Shown: positions 1-9,104, counted from the first letter of the stretch. The stretch is DNA of 64,000 bases from Actinoplanes sp. NBRC 103695 (GCF_030269485.1 NZ_BSTL01000040.1:1-64000), one strand, 5' to 3'. The notes: a model not told the origin generated them from the sequence alone. Numbers and translations are program-made.

Positions 1-256
1 CGGGGTCGAACTTGTCGACCGCTTTGATCAGGCCGACGTTCGCGGTCTGGATCAGGTCGTCGGTGGGCTCGCCGCGGCCGGAGTAGCGGTGGGCGAGGTG
101 ACGGGCCAGAGGCAACCACGCCTCGATGGCCCGGTCGCGCAGCGCGGCCCGTGACGGGTGCCCGGCCGGCATGGCGGCCATGGCGTTGAGCAGGTCGGCA
201 GCGCTCTCCGCGGGGGCGAGCGTCACATCTTCACTGGTCTGCGTCGTGACGGTCAT
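1..256 (-). CDS. RNA polymerase sigma factor, SigB/SigF/SigG type (N-terminal part, cut by window edge)
   Basis: The first 85 codons of a stress/sporulation-type sigma-70 factor are visible; the rest lies beyond the window. The start codon is the complement of bases 254-256, with GGAGG-like bases just upstream. The visible protein contains the region 1.2/2.1-2.2 signature ARHLAHRYSGRGEPTDDLIQ and then VGLIKAVDKFDP, typical of SigB/F/G and nearly identical to the same segment of the complete sigma factor at 49087-49857 in this window. Family members bind core RNA polymerase and direct stress or developmental transcription, usually under anti-sigma control. No anti-sigma gene is visible here. 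Confidence 0.9.
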   Translation of the reverse strand, partial: MTVTTQTSEDVTLAPAESAADLLNAMAAMPAGHPSRAALRDRAIEAWLPLARHLAHRYSGRGEPTDDLIQTANVGLIKAVDKFDP

Positions 257-377
257 GCTGGTTTCCTCCCTGTCACCTGTCCGGAGAGCCCGGCCTCCGG
301 CGAATCGCCGGGGCCCGGTAGGCCAGGTTTTCTTCTTCAGCTTTGGGGCATGCATCTACCCGTTCAGTGGTGATGAC

Positions 378-407
378 CCTAGCCGAGAGGGCTAGCCGTG
401 ACTAGCC
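378..407. promoter_or_regulatory. Triple CTAGCC motif upstream of the sigma factor gene
   Basis: Three CTAGCC hexamers begin at 379, 392 and 402 in the 254-bp gap between the two minus-strand genes. The first two also form a short inverted repeat (CTAGCC-GAGAG-GGCTAG). They sit upstream of the sigma factor at 256 and could be a regulator-binding cluster. No regulator can be assigned. Confidence 0.25.
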
Positions 408-510
408 GAAAGTATGAGTGACTTTGAGTAGCTGAGCGATCACAGTGGAGGATTGCCCTGCTCGGGCGCTCGGGACTCGGCCATTGCGGTTGGTTTGCCC
501 GAGACGCGTA

Positions 511-1086
511 CTATTCGGTTGTTTTGCGGCGACGAGCGACAAAGATGGCGCCCGCCGCAATCACCGCGACCGCCGCGACGATCGCGATGATCAAGCCCGC
601 GCCGGGGCCGTCGTCGTCGGACGTGCCGGCGGCAGCGACGGTCTCGGGCGACGCGGCAGGCGCGGCCGGAGTCTCGAGCGTGGGAGTCGCCGACGGCGGG
701 GCGGACGGCGCGGCCGGAGAGTCCACAGTGAACTTGTACGAGCCCTTGACCGGGTGCCCGTCCTCCGACACGACGCTGTACGCCACCGAGTAGGTCCCGT
801 TGGCCAGCGTGCCGGTCAGCGTCAGCACACCCTTCTTGCCATCCGCCTCGGGCCTGTCCGACGGCACCTTCTGCCCCTGCGCGTCGGTGACCTCGATGGT
901 CAGCTTGGTCGCGTCGACCTTCTGCAGGAACGACAGCTCGACCTTCGCCGGTGACTCGGCGACCGTCGCGTTCTTGGCCGGCACCGCCTTGGTCAGCGAG
1001 TTGTGGGCGAGCGCGGGGCTGCCGGTGCTGATCACGGCGACGGCCGCCGCGACGACGGCGGCGGTGACGAGACGGGCGATGCGCAT
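511..1086 (-). CDS. CopC-domain copper resistance/homeostasis protein, exported and membrane-anchored
   Basis: A 191-aa protein with an N-terminal signal peptide (cleavage after ALA at residue 27), so the mature protein starts with His28. In CopC/YobA-like proteins this N-terminal His is a Cu(II) ligand; a second typical His sits in EDGHP (His111). The CopC beta-sandwich spans about residues 28-121. A Pro/Ala/Thr-rich linker and one C-terminal membrane helix (about 162-184, ending RRRK) follow. This is the usual actinobacterial layout, with the domain facing outward. No CopD or other copper gene lies next to it; the neighbour nhaA is divergent. Confidence 0.85.
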   Translation of the reverse strand: MRIARLVTAAVVAAAVAVISTGSPALAHNSLTKAVPAKNATVAESPAKVELSFLQKVDATKLTIEVTDAQGQKVPSDRPEADGKKGVLTLTGTLANGTYSVAYSVVSEDGHPVKGSYKFTVDSPAAPSAPPSATPTLETPAAPAASPETVAAAGTSDDDGPGAGLIIAIVAAVAVIAAGAIFVARRRKTTE

Positions 1087-1212
1087 GTGAAATGTCCCTT
1101 ATCTGGTCGGCGGCTCTGCCGATCCAACCATCCACCAGCCGGTAGGGTCGACGTCAGGTGTGCCGGGAAGTCTGGTCGGCGATGTCACAGCCGTGCCCTT
1201 AAGGAGCTTCCC

Positions 1213-2436
1213 GTGTCAGGACCGAGTCTCTTCAGCCGCGGCACCTGGCCCGAGGCGCGCCGGATCGCCGAGGTGCTGCGTGCCGAGACGGTCGGCGGCC
1301 TGCTGCTCGTCGGCGCCGCGGCCATCGCGCTGATCTGGGCGAACTCTCCCTGGGCCGACGGCTACCGCGTGCTCTCGGAGACCAGGCTCGGGCCGTTGAC
1401 CCTGGCGGCGTGGGCGGCGGACGGGCTGCTGGCGATCTTCTTCTTCGTGGCGGGGCTGGAGCTCAAACGCGAGTTCGTGGCCGGTGACCTGCGGGATCCG
1501 CGGCGGGCGGCCCTGCCGGTGGTCGCGGCGGTGGGTGGCATGGCCGTACCCGCGCTGGTCTTCGTCCTGATCAATGCCGGCACCCCGCACCTGCGCGGGT
1601 GGGCGATCCCCACCGCGACCGACATCGCGTTCGCGGTGGCCGTGCTCGGGCTGATCAGCACGCATCTGCCCGCCCCGATGCGCATCTTCCTGCTCACCCT
1701 GGCGGTGGTCGACGACCTGCTGGCCATCGCGATCATCGCGATCTTCTACACGTCGTCGCTGCATCTGCTGCCGCTCCTGGCCGTGCTGCCGTGCGTGGCG
1801 CTCTTCGGACTCGCGTGGCGATTCCGGAGAACGAGACTGCTGCTCCCCCCGCTGGCCCTCCTGACCTGGTATCTGATGCACGAGTCGGGGGTGCATCCGA
1901 CCGTCGCCGGCGTGCTGCTGGCGTTCACCGTGCCGGTACGCACGGGGGAGACCCTCGAACATCACCTGCGGCCGCTGTCGGCCGGGCTGGCCGTACCCGT
2001 CTTCGCGTTCTTCTCGGCCGGGGTGGCGATCGCCGGCGCCGGGCTCAGCACCATCACGGTCGGCGTGGCGGCCGGGCTGGTCGCCGGCAAGGCGATCGGC
2101 ATCACCGGTGCGACCTGGCTGGTGCAGCGGTTCACCCGGGCCCGGCTCGCCGACGAGCTGAGCTGGTGGGACGTGCTCGGGCTGGGCCTGCTCGGCGGGA
2201 TCGGCTTCACCGTGTCGCTACTCATCGGCGAGCTCGCCTTCGGGACGGGCACCGCACGCGACGACCAGGCCAAGATCGGCGTGCTGGCCGGGTCGCTGGT
2301 CGCCGCGCTGCTGGCCGCGGTGCTGCTGCGCATCCGGAACAGGCACTACCGGCGGATCGCCGAACAGGAGAGCGTCGACGCGGACGCCGACGGGATCCCG
2401 GACGTCTACCAGGAGAACCGGCAAGATCCGGCATAG
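1213..2436 (+). CDS. nhaA: Na+/H+ antiporter NhaA
   Basis: A 407-aa integral membrane protein exchanging protons for Na+/Li+. I chose the GTG at 1213 because an AAGGAG ribosome-binding site lies at 1201-1206; the frame is open further upstream but without a good start. NhaA hallmarks are present: FFFVAGLELKREF near the N-terminus, TDIAFAVAVLGL (Asp137 in the TDIAF motif) and VVDDLLAI with the paired aspartates Asp167-Asp168 that carry the ions. Length and about 11-12 hydrophobic segments fit the family. The C-terminal tail is acidic and hydrophilic (DADADGIPDVYQ), an extra not found in the E. coli protein. The aldo/keto reductase gene starts 9 bp downstream. Confidence 0.93.
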   Translation: MSGPSLFSRGTWPEARRIAEVLRAETVGGLLLVGAAAIALIWANSPWADGYRVLSETRLGPLTLAAWAADGLLAIFFFVAGLELKREFVAGDLRDPRRAALPVVAAVGGMAVPALVFVLINAGTPHLRGWAIPTATDIAFAVAVLGLISTHLPAPMRIFLLTLAVVDDLLAIAIIAIFYTSSLHLLPLLAVLPCVALFGLAWRFRRTRLLLPPLALLTWYLMHESGVHPTVAGVLLAFTVPVRTGETLEHHLRPLSAGLAVPVFAFFSAGVAIAGAGLSTITVGVAAGLVAGKAIGITGATWLVQRFTRARLADELSWWDVLGLGLLGGIGFTVSLLIGELAFGTGTARDDQAKIGVLAGSLVAALLAAVLLRIRNRHYRRIAEQESVDADADGIPDVYQENRQDPA

Positions 2437-2445
2437 GTTCGAGGC

Positions 2446-3507
2446 ATGGAATATCGCAGCCTCGGACGTACCGGAATGCACGTCAGTCCGCTCTGCCTCG
2501 GCGCCATGATGTTCGGCGCCTGGGGCGAGCCCGACCATGACGAGTCCGTCAGGATCATCCACGCCGCGCTGGACGCCGGGATCAACTTCATCGACACCGC
2601 GGACGTCTACTCGCAGGGCGAGTCGGAGGTGATCGTCGGCAAGGCGCTCGCCAACGGCAAGCGCGACGACGTCATCCTGGCCACCAAGGTGCACGGCCAG
2701 ATGGGCGTGCCGGTGGACGCGCAGGTCGGGACCAAAGGTGACCCCAACCGGCAGGGCAACTCGCGCCGCTGGATCGTCCGCGGCGTCGAGGACAGCCTGC
2801 GCCGCCTGAACACCGACTACATCGACCTCTACCAGATCCACCGGCCGGACGAGGACACCGACGACGAGGAGACCCTGTCCGCGCTGACCGACCTGCAGCG
2901 GCAGGGCAAGATCCGCGCGTTCGGCTCGTCCACCTATCCGGCGTACCGGGTGGTGGAGGCCCAGTGGACGGCCGAGCGGCGCGGGCTGGGCCGGTTCCGC
3001 ACCGAGCAGCCGCCGTACTCGATGCTGGTCCGCGGCATCGAGGCCGACCTGCTGCCGGTCGCGCAGAAGTACGGGATGGGCGTGCTCCCGTGGAGCCCGC
3101 TCGCCGGTGGCTGGCTGAGCGGCCGCTACCGCAAGGGCGCCGACGAGCCGCAGACCAACCGGGCCAAGCGGATCCCGGCACGGTACGACCTGTCCCGGCC
3201 GGAGAACCAGCGCAAGCTGGAGGCGGCCGACGCCCTGGGCGAGCTCGCCGACGAGGCCGGGGAGTCGCTGGTCCACGTCGCGATCGCGTTCGTCATCCGG
3301 CACCCGGCGGTGACCTCGGCGATCATCGGGCCGCGCACGATGGACCAGCTCACGTCCCAGCTCGGCGCCGCCGACCTGACGCTCGGGCAGAAGCTGCTCG
3401 ACCGGATCGACGAGATCGTCCCGCCGGGCACCAACGTGAGCGCGGGCGACGCCGGTTATGTGGCGCCGGCCATCGCCGACCCGAACCTGCGCCGCCGGTA
3501 CGCCTGA
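2446..3507 (+). CDS. Aldo/keto reductase
   Basis: A 353-aa NAD(P)H-dependent oxidoreductase of the (beta/alpha)8-barrel AKR superfamily. The catalytic tetrad is visible and close to classical numbering: Asp50 and Tyr55 in FIDTADVY, Lys81 in ILATKVHG, His132 in LYQIHRPD. The C-terminal cofactor region (SAIIGPRTMDQL) is also typical of the bacterial YajO/IolS-like branch. The substrate cannot be deduced. The start lies 9 bp after the nhaA stop, so the two may be co-transcribed. Confidence 0.88.
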   Translation: MEYRSLGRTGMHVSPLCLGAMMFGAWGEPDHDESVRIIHAALDAGINFIDTADVYSQGESEVIVGKALANGKRDDVILATKVHGQMGVPVDAQVGTKGDPNRQGNSRRWIVRGVEDSLRRLNTDYIDLYQIHRPDEDTDDEETLSALTDLQRQGKIRAFGSSTYPAYRVVEAQWTAERRGLGRFRTEQPPYSMLVRGIEADLLPVAQKYGMGVLPWSPLAGGWLSGRYRKGADEPQTNRAKRIPARYDLSRPENQRKLEAADALGELADEAGESLVHVAIAFVIRHPAVTSAIIGPRTMDQLTSQLGAADLTLGQKLLDRIDEIVPPGTNVSAGDAGYVAPAIADPNLRRRYA

Positions 3508-3531
3508 CCGGGTTCCGGTAGCGTTGGGCCG

Positions 3532-4716
3532 ATGACCGCGACCGCCTCGACCGCCCGCCGTCGCCTGTGGTGGGTGCTCGCGGCGGTCGCGCTGACCGCC
3601 GCGTGCGGCGATCCGCCCCCGCCGCCGGCCGCCGTTCCCACTCCCGTTGTTCCGGACATTTCGCCGAGCGCGACGCCAAGCCCGGCCGACTGCGTGGAGA
3701 CCGCCGTCAGCCGGCTCAGCCTGGAGCAAAAAGCAGGTCAACTGCTGATGATCGGTACGCCGGTGGACGAGCCCCGCGGCCTCACCGGCGAGATCGAGCG
3801 CCACCACCTGGGCGGCGTCTTCCTGGCCGGCCGCAGCACCCGCGAGGCGTCCGCGCTGCGGGCCGACATCCGGGCGCTGCAGGCCGAGGCGACCACCCCG
3901 CTGCTGGTCGCCCTCGACCAGGAGGGCGGCAGCGTCCAGACGCTCAAGGGCAAGGACTTCCCCCTGATCCCCTCGGCTGAGCGGCTCGGTCGCGGTTCAC
4001 AGACCAAACTTCGTGATGAGGTACGCGGCAGCGCCACGCGACTCGCCGCCATCGGGGTGACGATCAACCTGGCCCCGGTCGCCGACACCGTGCCGACCGA
4101 GGTCGGCGAGGACAATCCGCCGATCGGCAACTTCCACCGCCAGTACGGCTCCGACCCGGCCGCGGTCGCCGTGGACATCGAGCAGGCGGTGGCGGCCTCC
4201 CAGGACAGCGGCGTGCTGACCGTCCTCAAGCACTTCCCGGGGCTGGGCCGCACCCGCGCCAACACCGACACGTCGACCGAGGCGGTGGACACCACGGCCA
4301 CGGTGGACGATCCGTACCTGAAGCCGTTCGCCGCGGGCATCAAGGCGGGTTCGGCGTCGGTGATGATCTCCTCGGCGTCGTATCCGAAGCTGGACGACAA
4401 GACCATCGCCACCTTCTCCCAGCCGATCATCACCGGCCTGCTGCGGGAGAAGATGGGCTTCGACGGCGTGGTGATGTCCGACGACCTGGGCGCCGCGAAG
4501 GCCGCCGCCGCCATCCCGCCGGGTGACCGTGCCGTCCGTTTCGTGGCCGCCGGCGGCGATGTGGCGCTGAGCATCCGCCCGGAGGACGCCGAGCCGATGT
4601 CCGAGGCGCTGGTCGCCCGGGCGCGCAAGGACCCGGCCTTCGCCGACCGCGTCACCGACGCCGCCGAGCACGTGCTGCGCGCCAAGGTCAAGGCGAAACA
4701 GATCCCCTGCGGTTAA
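3532..4716 (+). CDS. Glycoside hydrolase family 3 lipoprotein (beta-N-acetylhexosaminidase-like)
   Basis: A 394-aa exported protein with a lipobox LTAAC (Cys25), so probably anchored to the outer face of the membrane. After a Pro-rich linker comes a GH3 N-terminal barrel of the NagZ type: LVALDQEGGSVQ, KHFPGLG (Lys233-His234) and VVMSDDLGA (nucleophile region Asp317-Asp318). NagZ-type enzymes release N-acetylglucosamine from cell-wall fragments. The NagZ acid/base dyad normally lies in a conserved D-S-H triplet just after KHFPGHG; here the same stretch reads NTDTS without that His, so catalytic competence or specificity is uncertain. Confidence 0.82.
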   Translation: MTATASTARRRLWWVLAAVALTAACGDPPPPPAAVPTPVVPDISPSATPSPADCVETAVSRLSLEQKAGQLLMIGTPVDEPRGLTGEIERHHLGGVFLAGRSTREASALRADIRALQAEATTPLLVALDQEGGSVQTLKGKDFPLIPSAERLGRGSQTKLRDEVRGSATRLAAIGVTINLAPVADTVPTEVGEDNPPIGNFHRQYGSDPAAVAVDIEQAVAASQDSGVLTVLKHFPGLGRTRANTDTSTEAVDTTATVDDPYLKPFAAGIKAGSASVMISSASYPKLDDKTIATFSQPIITGLLREKMGFDGVVMSDDLGAAKAAAAIPPGDRAVRFVAAGGDVALSIRPEDAEPMSEALVARARKDPAFADRVTDAAEHVLRAKVKAKQIPCG

Positions 4717-4724
4717 ATGCGCAC

Positions 4725-5597
4725 ATGACCTATGTGACGTCGGGCGAGCTGCGGTTGTGGACGACGAGGGACGGCGATCCGGCCGACCCGCCGGTCCTGC
4801 TCATCATGGGCGCCGAGGCTCAGGCGGTCCACTGGCCGGCCGCCTTCGTCGAGCGCCTGGTGGCCGGCGGCCTCCAGGTGATCCGCTACGACCACCGCGA
4901 CACCGGCCGATCCGACCTGGTCGACTTCGACGCGTCGCCGTACGGCGCGGCCGACCTGGTCGCCGACGCCGCGGCGGTCCTCGACGGCCTGTCCCTGGAC
5001 TCCGCGCATGTGGTGGGCACGTCGATGGGCGGCGCCATCGCCCAGTGGCTGGCGGGTTCGTCGCCCGGCCGGGTCCGCACGCTGACCCTGATGAACACCA
5101 CCCCGATCACCGGCGACCACCCCGGCCTGCCGCCGGCCGACCCGACCTTCATGGCAGCGGTCGCCGCGCTCGCCGACCTGCCCCAGACCACGCCCGCCCA
5201 GCGCATCGACGTGGCGGTCCGCGCCTACGAGCTCTTCACCGCGAGCCCGGGTTTCGACCGTCCCGCGGCCCGCCGCATGGCGGTGGAGGCCGTCTCGCGG
5301 GCCCGCGACTGGACGTCCGGCGCCAACCACTACCGAGGCGCCGAGGGCACCCCGCCGCCCCTCTCGGCGATCATCGCGCCGACCCTGGTGATCGCCGCCG
5401 AGGCCGACCCGATGTTCCCGCCGCCGCACACCGAGGCCCTGGCTTCACAGATCGCCGGCGCCCGCCTGGAACGCGTCCCCGGCCTGGGCCACATGATGCT
5501 GGCCCACGGCCAGCCGGAGCGCCTCGCCGACCTGATCGTGTCCCACACGCGCGAATTCTCAACTCCGGCCGGTGACAGCCGACCTAAGCGGCCATGA
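4725..5597 (+). CDS. Alpha/beta hydrolase
   Basis: A 290-aa alpha/beta-hydrolase-fold protein. The nucleophile elbow is GTSMGG (Ser100) and the C-terminal catalytic His lies in PGLGHMML. The N-terminus (LRLWTTRDGDPADPPVLLI) and the Asp-containing VIAAEADPMFPP are typical of esterase/epoxide-hydrolase-like members. It starts 8 bp after the GH3 gene stop and overlaps the next small ORF by four bases (ATGA at 5594-5597), so these three are probably one operon. The substrate is unknown. Confidence 0.85.
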   Translation: MTYVTSGELRLWTTRDGDPADPPVLLIMGAEAQAVHWPAAFVERLVAGGLQVIRYDHRDTGRSDLVDFDASPYGAADLVADAAAVLDGLSLDSAHVVGTSMGGAIAQWLAGSSPGRVRTLTLMNTTPITGDHPGLPPADPTFMAAVAALADLPQTTPAQRIDVAVRAYELFTASPGFDRPAARRMAVEAVSRARDWTSGANHYRGAEGTPPPLSAIIAPTLVIAAEADPMFPPPHTEALASQIAGARLERVPGLGHMMLAHGQPERLADLIVSHTREFSTPAGDSRPKRP

Positions 5598-5722
5598 CCG
5601 AGACGCTGCTGGCCGTGGCCCAGGAGTTCAGCGATGGCCTCTCCGCCATGCCCTGGTGGGCGCTCGTCGCGTGGCTGGCGTTCCTCTTCGCCGCGGCGAC
5701 CCTGCCCAGCCTCATCGACTAG
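5594..5722 (+). CDS. Small single-pass membrane peptide (42 aa), translationally coupled
   Basis: A short reading frame starting ATG at 5594 inside the stop codon of the hydrolase gene (ATGA overlap) and ending TAG at 5720-5722. The 42-residue product starts MTETLLAVAQEFSD and has one hydrophobic helix rich in Trp/Ala/Leu (WWALVAWLAFLFAAA) near its C-terminus. No family is recognised. The overlap, GC-rich third positions and a clear membrane helix support a real gene, but nothing shows what it does. Confidence 0.6.
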   Translation: MTETLLAVAQEFSDGLSAMPWWALVAWLAFLFAAATLPSLID

Positions 5723-5939
5723 CGGCGCGGTCGGCGGCGCGTGTCGATGGAGAGCATCCCGGCGTTGGCGATCAGGCCGTGTGGGGGTCGCACCGCCGAG
5801 GAGGTGACCAGGGGTGAGTTGATCTTGAGTTGGTCTCGGATTGGTGTTCGTCTTTATAACGAAGAAGTTTCCGATTTGTCGGAGCGTGGCTCGGCGGGAT
5901 ATTCATAGGCACGTCTACCGCGACGTGGAGGTCTGATTG

Positions 5940-8900
5940 GTGCCGATGTCCCGCCGTCGCTTCCTCGCCTTCAGCGGGGTGCTCGGTGCGGCCGTGACGC
6001 TGCCGCCGCGGTCGAGCGTTGCGGTTCCCGATCCGCTGCAGAGTCCGCCCAAAGCGGACCCTGTGGCCGACGCCTATCACCGTGTGCTGCACCTGCACAC
6101 ACGCTGGGTGGAGAAGCAGTGGGACCAGGCGAGCGGGGCCTACAGTGCGGCCGACTTCCGGTTCGCCTCGGTGCTGGGTAACGCCGTGCTGCTCACCGAT
6201 CGGCGTTACGACGCCGCGCTGGCCGGTGTGGGGCGGGACACGTTGCGGGCGCACACGGTTGCCACGATCAAGCGGTTCGCGGGTACCAATCGGCTGGCCG
6301 GCGGGGACGGGTGGGGGCGGCAGCTGTTCTGGGACTCCACGTTCGAGCTGTACTTCCTGCTGGCCGCCCGGCTGCTCTGGCGTGACCTGGACGTTCGCAC
6401 GCGGACGCGGGTCGCGGCCATCGGGTCGGGGCAGGCCGCCTACGCGTTCGGGCTGGCGTACGGCAACGATCCGCTGAGCGCCGGCTCGAGCCCGAACGGC
6501 GCCGCGGGTGGCTGGGAGGGCGACAGCAAGCTCGCCGAGATGGGCGTCTACGCGCAGGCCATCGCGCCGGGGCTGGCCTGGGGCAAGGACGACGCGGCGC
6601 TGCGGGAACGCTTCAGCTACTGGGCGTCCAACGCGAGCGGGCTGCCGGCGGCGGACCGCGCCAACCTGGCACGGCTGGACGGGCTGCTGGTCAAGGAGCG
6701 CAACCGGGCCCAGAACCTGCACGACACCTTCGTCGTCGAACATGACGACGCGGTCGACCCGCATCACCAGGCCGAGCTGTGGCGGACCGCGGGCCGGGCG
6801 GCGATCCACTTCCTGGCGGCCGGCAAACCGGTGCCCGAGGTGCTGCTGCACCAGCCCAACGGCGAGCAGTTGTGGCGCACGCTCCGGCTGCTGGGCAGCG
6901 ACGCGGGCGAGCCGGTCATGCCGATGGTGACGAGCCGCTACCACCTGTACGGGCGGGACGTGCTGCCGCTGGCCTACCTCGCCCAGGTGCTCGGCGACCG
7001 GGACGCCGCCCGCGCCGAAGCCGACCTGGCCGTGCGGCTCGAGCCCTACCTGCGGCACGACCCGGAGTTCCGCCTCGCGAAGTTCGGCGGCGAGGACGCC
7101 TCCGAGCCGGAAGCCCGCGCCGAGCTCGCCATCGCCTACCTCTTCCACCGCAGCCGCGCCCACCCCACCGTGCCGGTGACCAGCGCCGAGTTCTTCGCCC
7201 GCGCGAGCGGCACCCGCGACTTCGGCGCCGACGTCGGGCTGACCGTGCAGCAGACGCCGGCCGCGTTCGCCGCCGCGGCGACCAAGACCGGCTTCGTCAA
7301 CCTGCACTGGCAGCCACGGCACGACAACTGGCTGGTCGACATGCGCGCCGCGGCCTTCCTCCCGGCGTCCACACGCAACCCGGGCGAGACCTGGACGCGG
7401 GCGTGGGACAGGCTCCGCGACGGGGTCGACGCCACCGCCACGGTGCTCACCTTCGGTGACAACTACGCCGGCTACGCCACGTTGCCGACCGGCACGGTGG
7501 TGTACGCGAGCACCGGCATCGGCACCGACGAGGGGCCGCTGGCACTGTTCAACCTGGACATGCCCGGCGTGCCGGGGCTGACCGGCAGGCGCACCTTCAC
7601 CAGTAGCACCGGCACCCTCACGCTGGACGGCAGCGGCGGTGGCGGCGGCAACGGCGACGTGGACGAGCTGCGGTTCGAGCCGCGCACCGCCCGCTACGTC
7701 CGGATGCGGGGCGACGCGGCCGCCAACCAGTACGGCTACTCGCTGTGGACCTTCAGCGTCCTCGACGACGCCGGCGCCGACCTCGCCCAGGGCGCGCTGC
7801 CCGCCGCCTCGTCGTCCGATGTGTCCTTTCCGGCCTCCAACGCCACCGACGGCAACCCCGAGACCCGCTGGACGGTCGACCGGGAGGAATACGGACGGCA
7901 GGACGCCTGGTTCGCGGTCGATCTGGGTTCGCCGGTCACGGTCGCGGGGGTCAGGCTTTTCTGGGAGTCCGCGTACGGGACCAAGTACGTGATCCAGACC
8001 TCGGTGGACGCCGTCGGCTGGTCCGACGCGGCAGCCGTACCGTCGGCGCATGAGCTGTCCGGCGGCTGGGTCGACATCGACGGCCGCGCCGCCCTGGTCA
8101 CACACGGCACCGACCGCACGATCACGGTCACCGCGACCGGGGTCATCGCGGCCACCGGCCCCGCGTCACCGGTCCTCATCGAGGGCTACGCGCACACCGG
8201 CCTGGACCTGCCGGCCCTGGCCCGCCGCCGCATCCCGCGCACCCCGCCCGGCCTGCGCGCCTCCGACGCCGACGGCTACCTGAGCCTGTTCAACCTCTCC
8301 GCCGACCCGGTCCGCGGCGCGACCGTCACCATCCCGTCCACCCGCCTGCTCTACCTCGGCTCGCAGGTGGTCCGCCGGGACGGCCTGGCCTGGCCGGTGA
8401 CCCAGCCGGCGGCGACCGGCCGGGTCGAGCCGCCCCGCTTCAAGGTGACCGGCAAGCCACCCATCGGCACCCGCTTCGACGTGACAAACTCGCACCGGGT
8501 CACGGTCACCGCCCCGCACTCCGAGCCGGTCGCGGTGACGCTCACCTCCGGCACCTGGTCGGCCCCGGTGCGGCTGGCGGCCGGCCGGTCACGCACGCTG
8601 GTCGTGCCCGGCGGCCCGATCACCCCGGCGGCCGACCTGGCCCGCGGCCGCACCACCTTCCCGACCTCGCCGCTGCCGGTGGGCATGACCTCTCCCGCGT
8701 ACGCCGTCGACGCCAAGCAGCAGACGTCGTGGCGCCCCGGCCCGACCGGCCGCATGGTGGTCGACCTGGGCACCGTGGAGACGGTGTCGGCGATCCGCCT
8801 GAACTGGACGCGGGGCCCCCGCCCGCCGATCCGCATCGAACGCTCCACCGACGGCGTCTCCTATCCCACGGTCGCCCGGGTCAGGAAGCCCGCACGGCAC

Positions 8901-9002
8901 ACCGAGATCCCGCTCGCCACGTCGGCCCGCTACCTGGCGCTGGTCGTCGACGGCTGGCGGCCGGGCGACGCCGAATTGGTGGAGTTCGCCGCCTACGGCT
9001 GA
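5940..9002 (+). CDS. Tat-exported protein with two F5/8 type C (discoidin) domains; N-terminal domain of unknown activity
   Basis: About 1020 aa. GTG at 5940 is chosen because GGAGG at 5927-5931 is 8 bp upstream; TTG 5937 and ATG 5946 are alternatives. The N-terminus MSRRRFLAFSG followed by a hydrophobic stretch is a twin-arginine signal. Residues about 40-480 are helical and Trp/Arg-rich (for example WDSTFELYFLLAARLL), reminiscent of an alpha/alpha-toroid polysaccharide-active domain, but I cannot assign a family. A discoidin-like carbohydrate-binding domain covers about 570-690 (ATDGNPETRWTVD, WFAVDLG) and a second the last 120 residues (MVVDLGTVETVSAIRLNW). A secreted polysaccharide-binding or degrading role is inferred. 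Confidence 0.7.
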   Translation: MPMSRRRFLAFSGVLGAAVTLPPRSSVAVPDPLQSPPKADPVADAYHRVLHLHTRWVEKQWDQASGAYSAADFRFASVLGNAVLLTDRRYDAALAGVGRDTLRAHTVATIKRFAGTNRLAGGDGWGRQLFWDSTFELYFLLAARLLWRDLDVRTRTRVAAIGSGQAAYAFGLAYGNDPLSAGSSPNGAAGGWEGDSKLAEMGVYAQAIAPGLAWGKDDAALRERFSYWASNASGLPAADRANLARLDGLLVKERNRAQNLHDTFVVEHDDAVDPHHQAELWRTAGRAAIHFLAAGKPVPEVLLHQPNGEQLWRTLRLLGSDAGEPVMPMVTSRYHLYGRDVLPLAYLAQVLGDRDAARAEADLAVRLEPYLRHDPEFRLAKFGGEDASEPEARAELAIAYLFHRSRAHPTVPVTSAEFFARASGTRDFGADVGLTVQQTPAAFAAAATKTGFVNLHWQPRHDNWLVDMRAAAFLPASTRNPGETWTRAWDRLRDGVDATATVLTFGDNYAGYATLPTGTVVYASTGIGTDEGPLALFNLDMPGVPGLTGRRTFTSSTGTLTLDGSGGGGGNGDVDELRFEPRTARYVRMRGDAAANQYGYSLWTFSVLDDAGADLAQGALPAASSSDVSFPASNATDGNPETRWTVDREEYGRQDAWFAVDLGSPVTVAGVRLFWESAYGTKYVIQTSVDAVGWSDAAAVPSAHELSGGWVDIDGRAALVTHGTDRTITVTATGVIAATGPASPVLIEGYAHTGLDLPALARRRIPRTPPGLRASDADGYLSLFNLSADPVRGATVTIPSTRLLYLGSQVVRRDGLAWPVTQPAATGRVEPPRFKVTGKPPIGTRFDVTNSHRVTVTAPHSEPVAVTLTSGTWSAPVRLAAGRSRTLVVPGGPITPAADLARGRTTFPTSPLPVGMTSPAYAVDAKQQTSWRPGPTGRMVVDLGTVETVSAIRLNWTRGPRPPIRIERSTDGVSYPTVARVRKPARHTEIPLATSARYLALVVDGWRPGDAELVEFAAYG

Positions 9003-9066
9003 GCAGACGTCAACGTCATAGCGGTCCTGAATTCTCACGGCCAGGGTCAGTGCGCCGCAGTGGCGA

Positions 9067-9104
9067 TCGGGCGGGGCCGCTTCTCTCGGCACGGTCCCGC
9101 CCGA
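9067..9104 (+). terminator. Hairpin terminator after the discoidin-domain gene
   Basis: Arms of 13 bases (9067-9079 and 9092-9104, TCGGGCGGGGCCG against CGGTCCCGCCCGA) pair fully except one G-U pair, with a 12-nt loop. There is no U-tract, as is common for actinomycete terminators. It lies 65 bp after the stop codon. Confidence 0.55.

Noticed and set aside
5722..5940. A gene in the 217-bp gap before the discoidin-domain protein
   Set aside because: Only short frames without start signals; the AT-richer part near 5850 (TATAAC) suggests a promoter, but I found no properly spaced -35.
5772..8105. 777-codon minus-strand frame under the discoidin-domain gene
   Set aside because: A shadow of the real plus-strand gene: no family motifs, composition dominated by Arg/Gly/Val/Pro.
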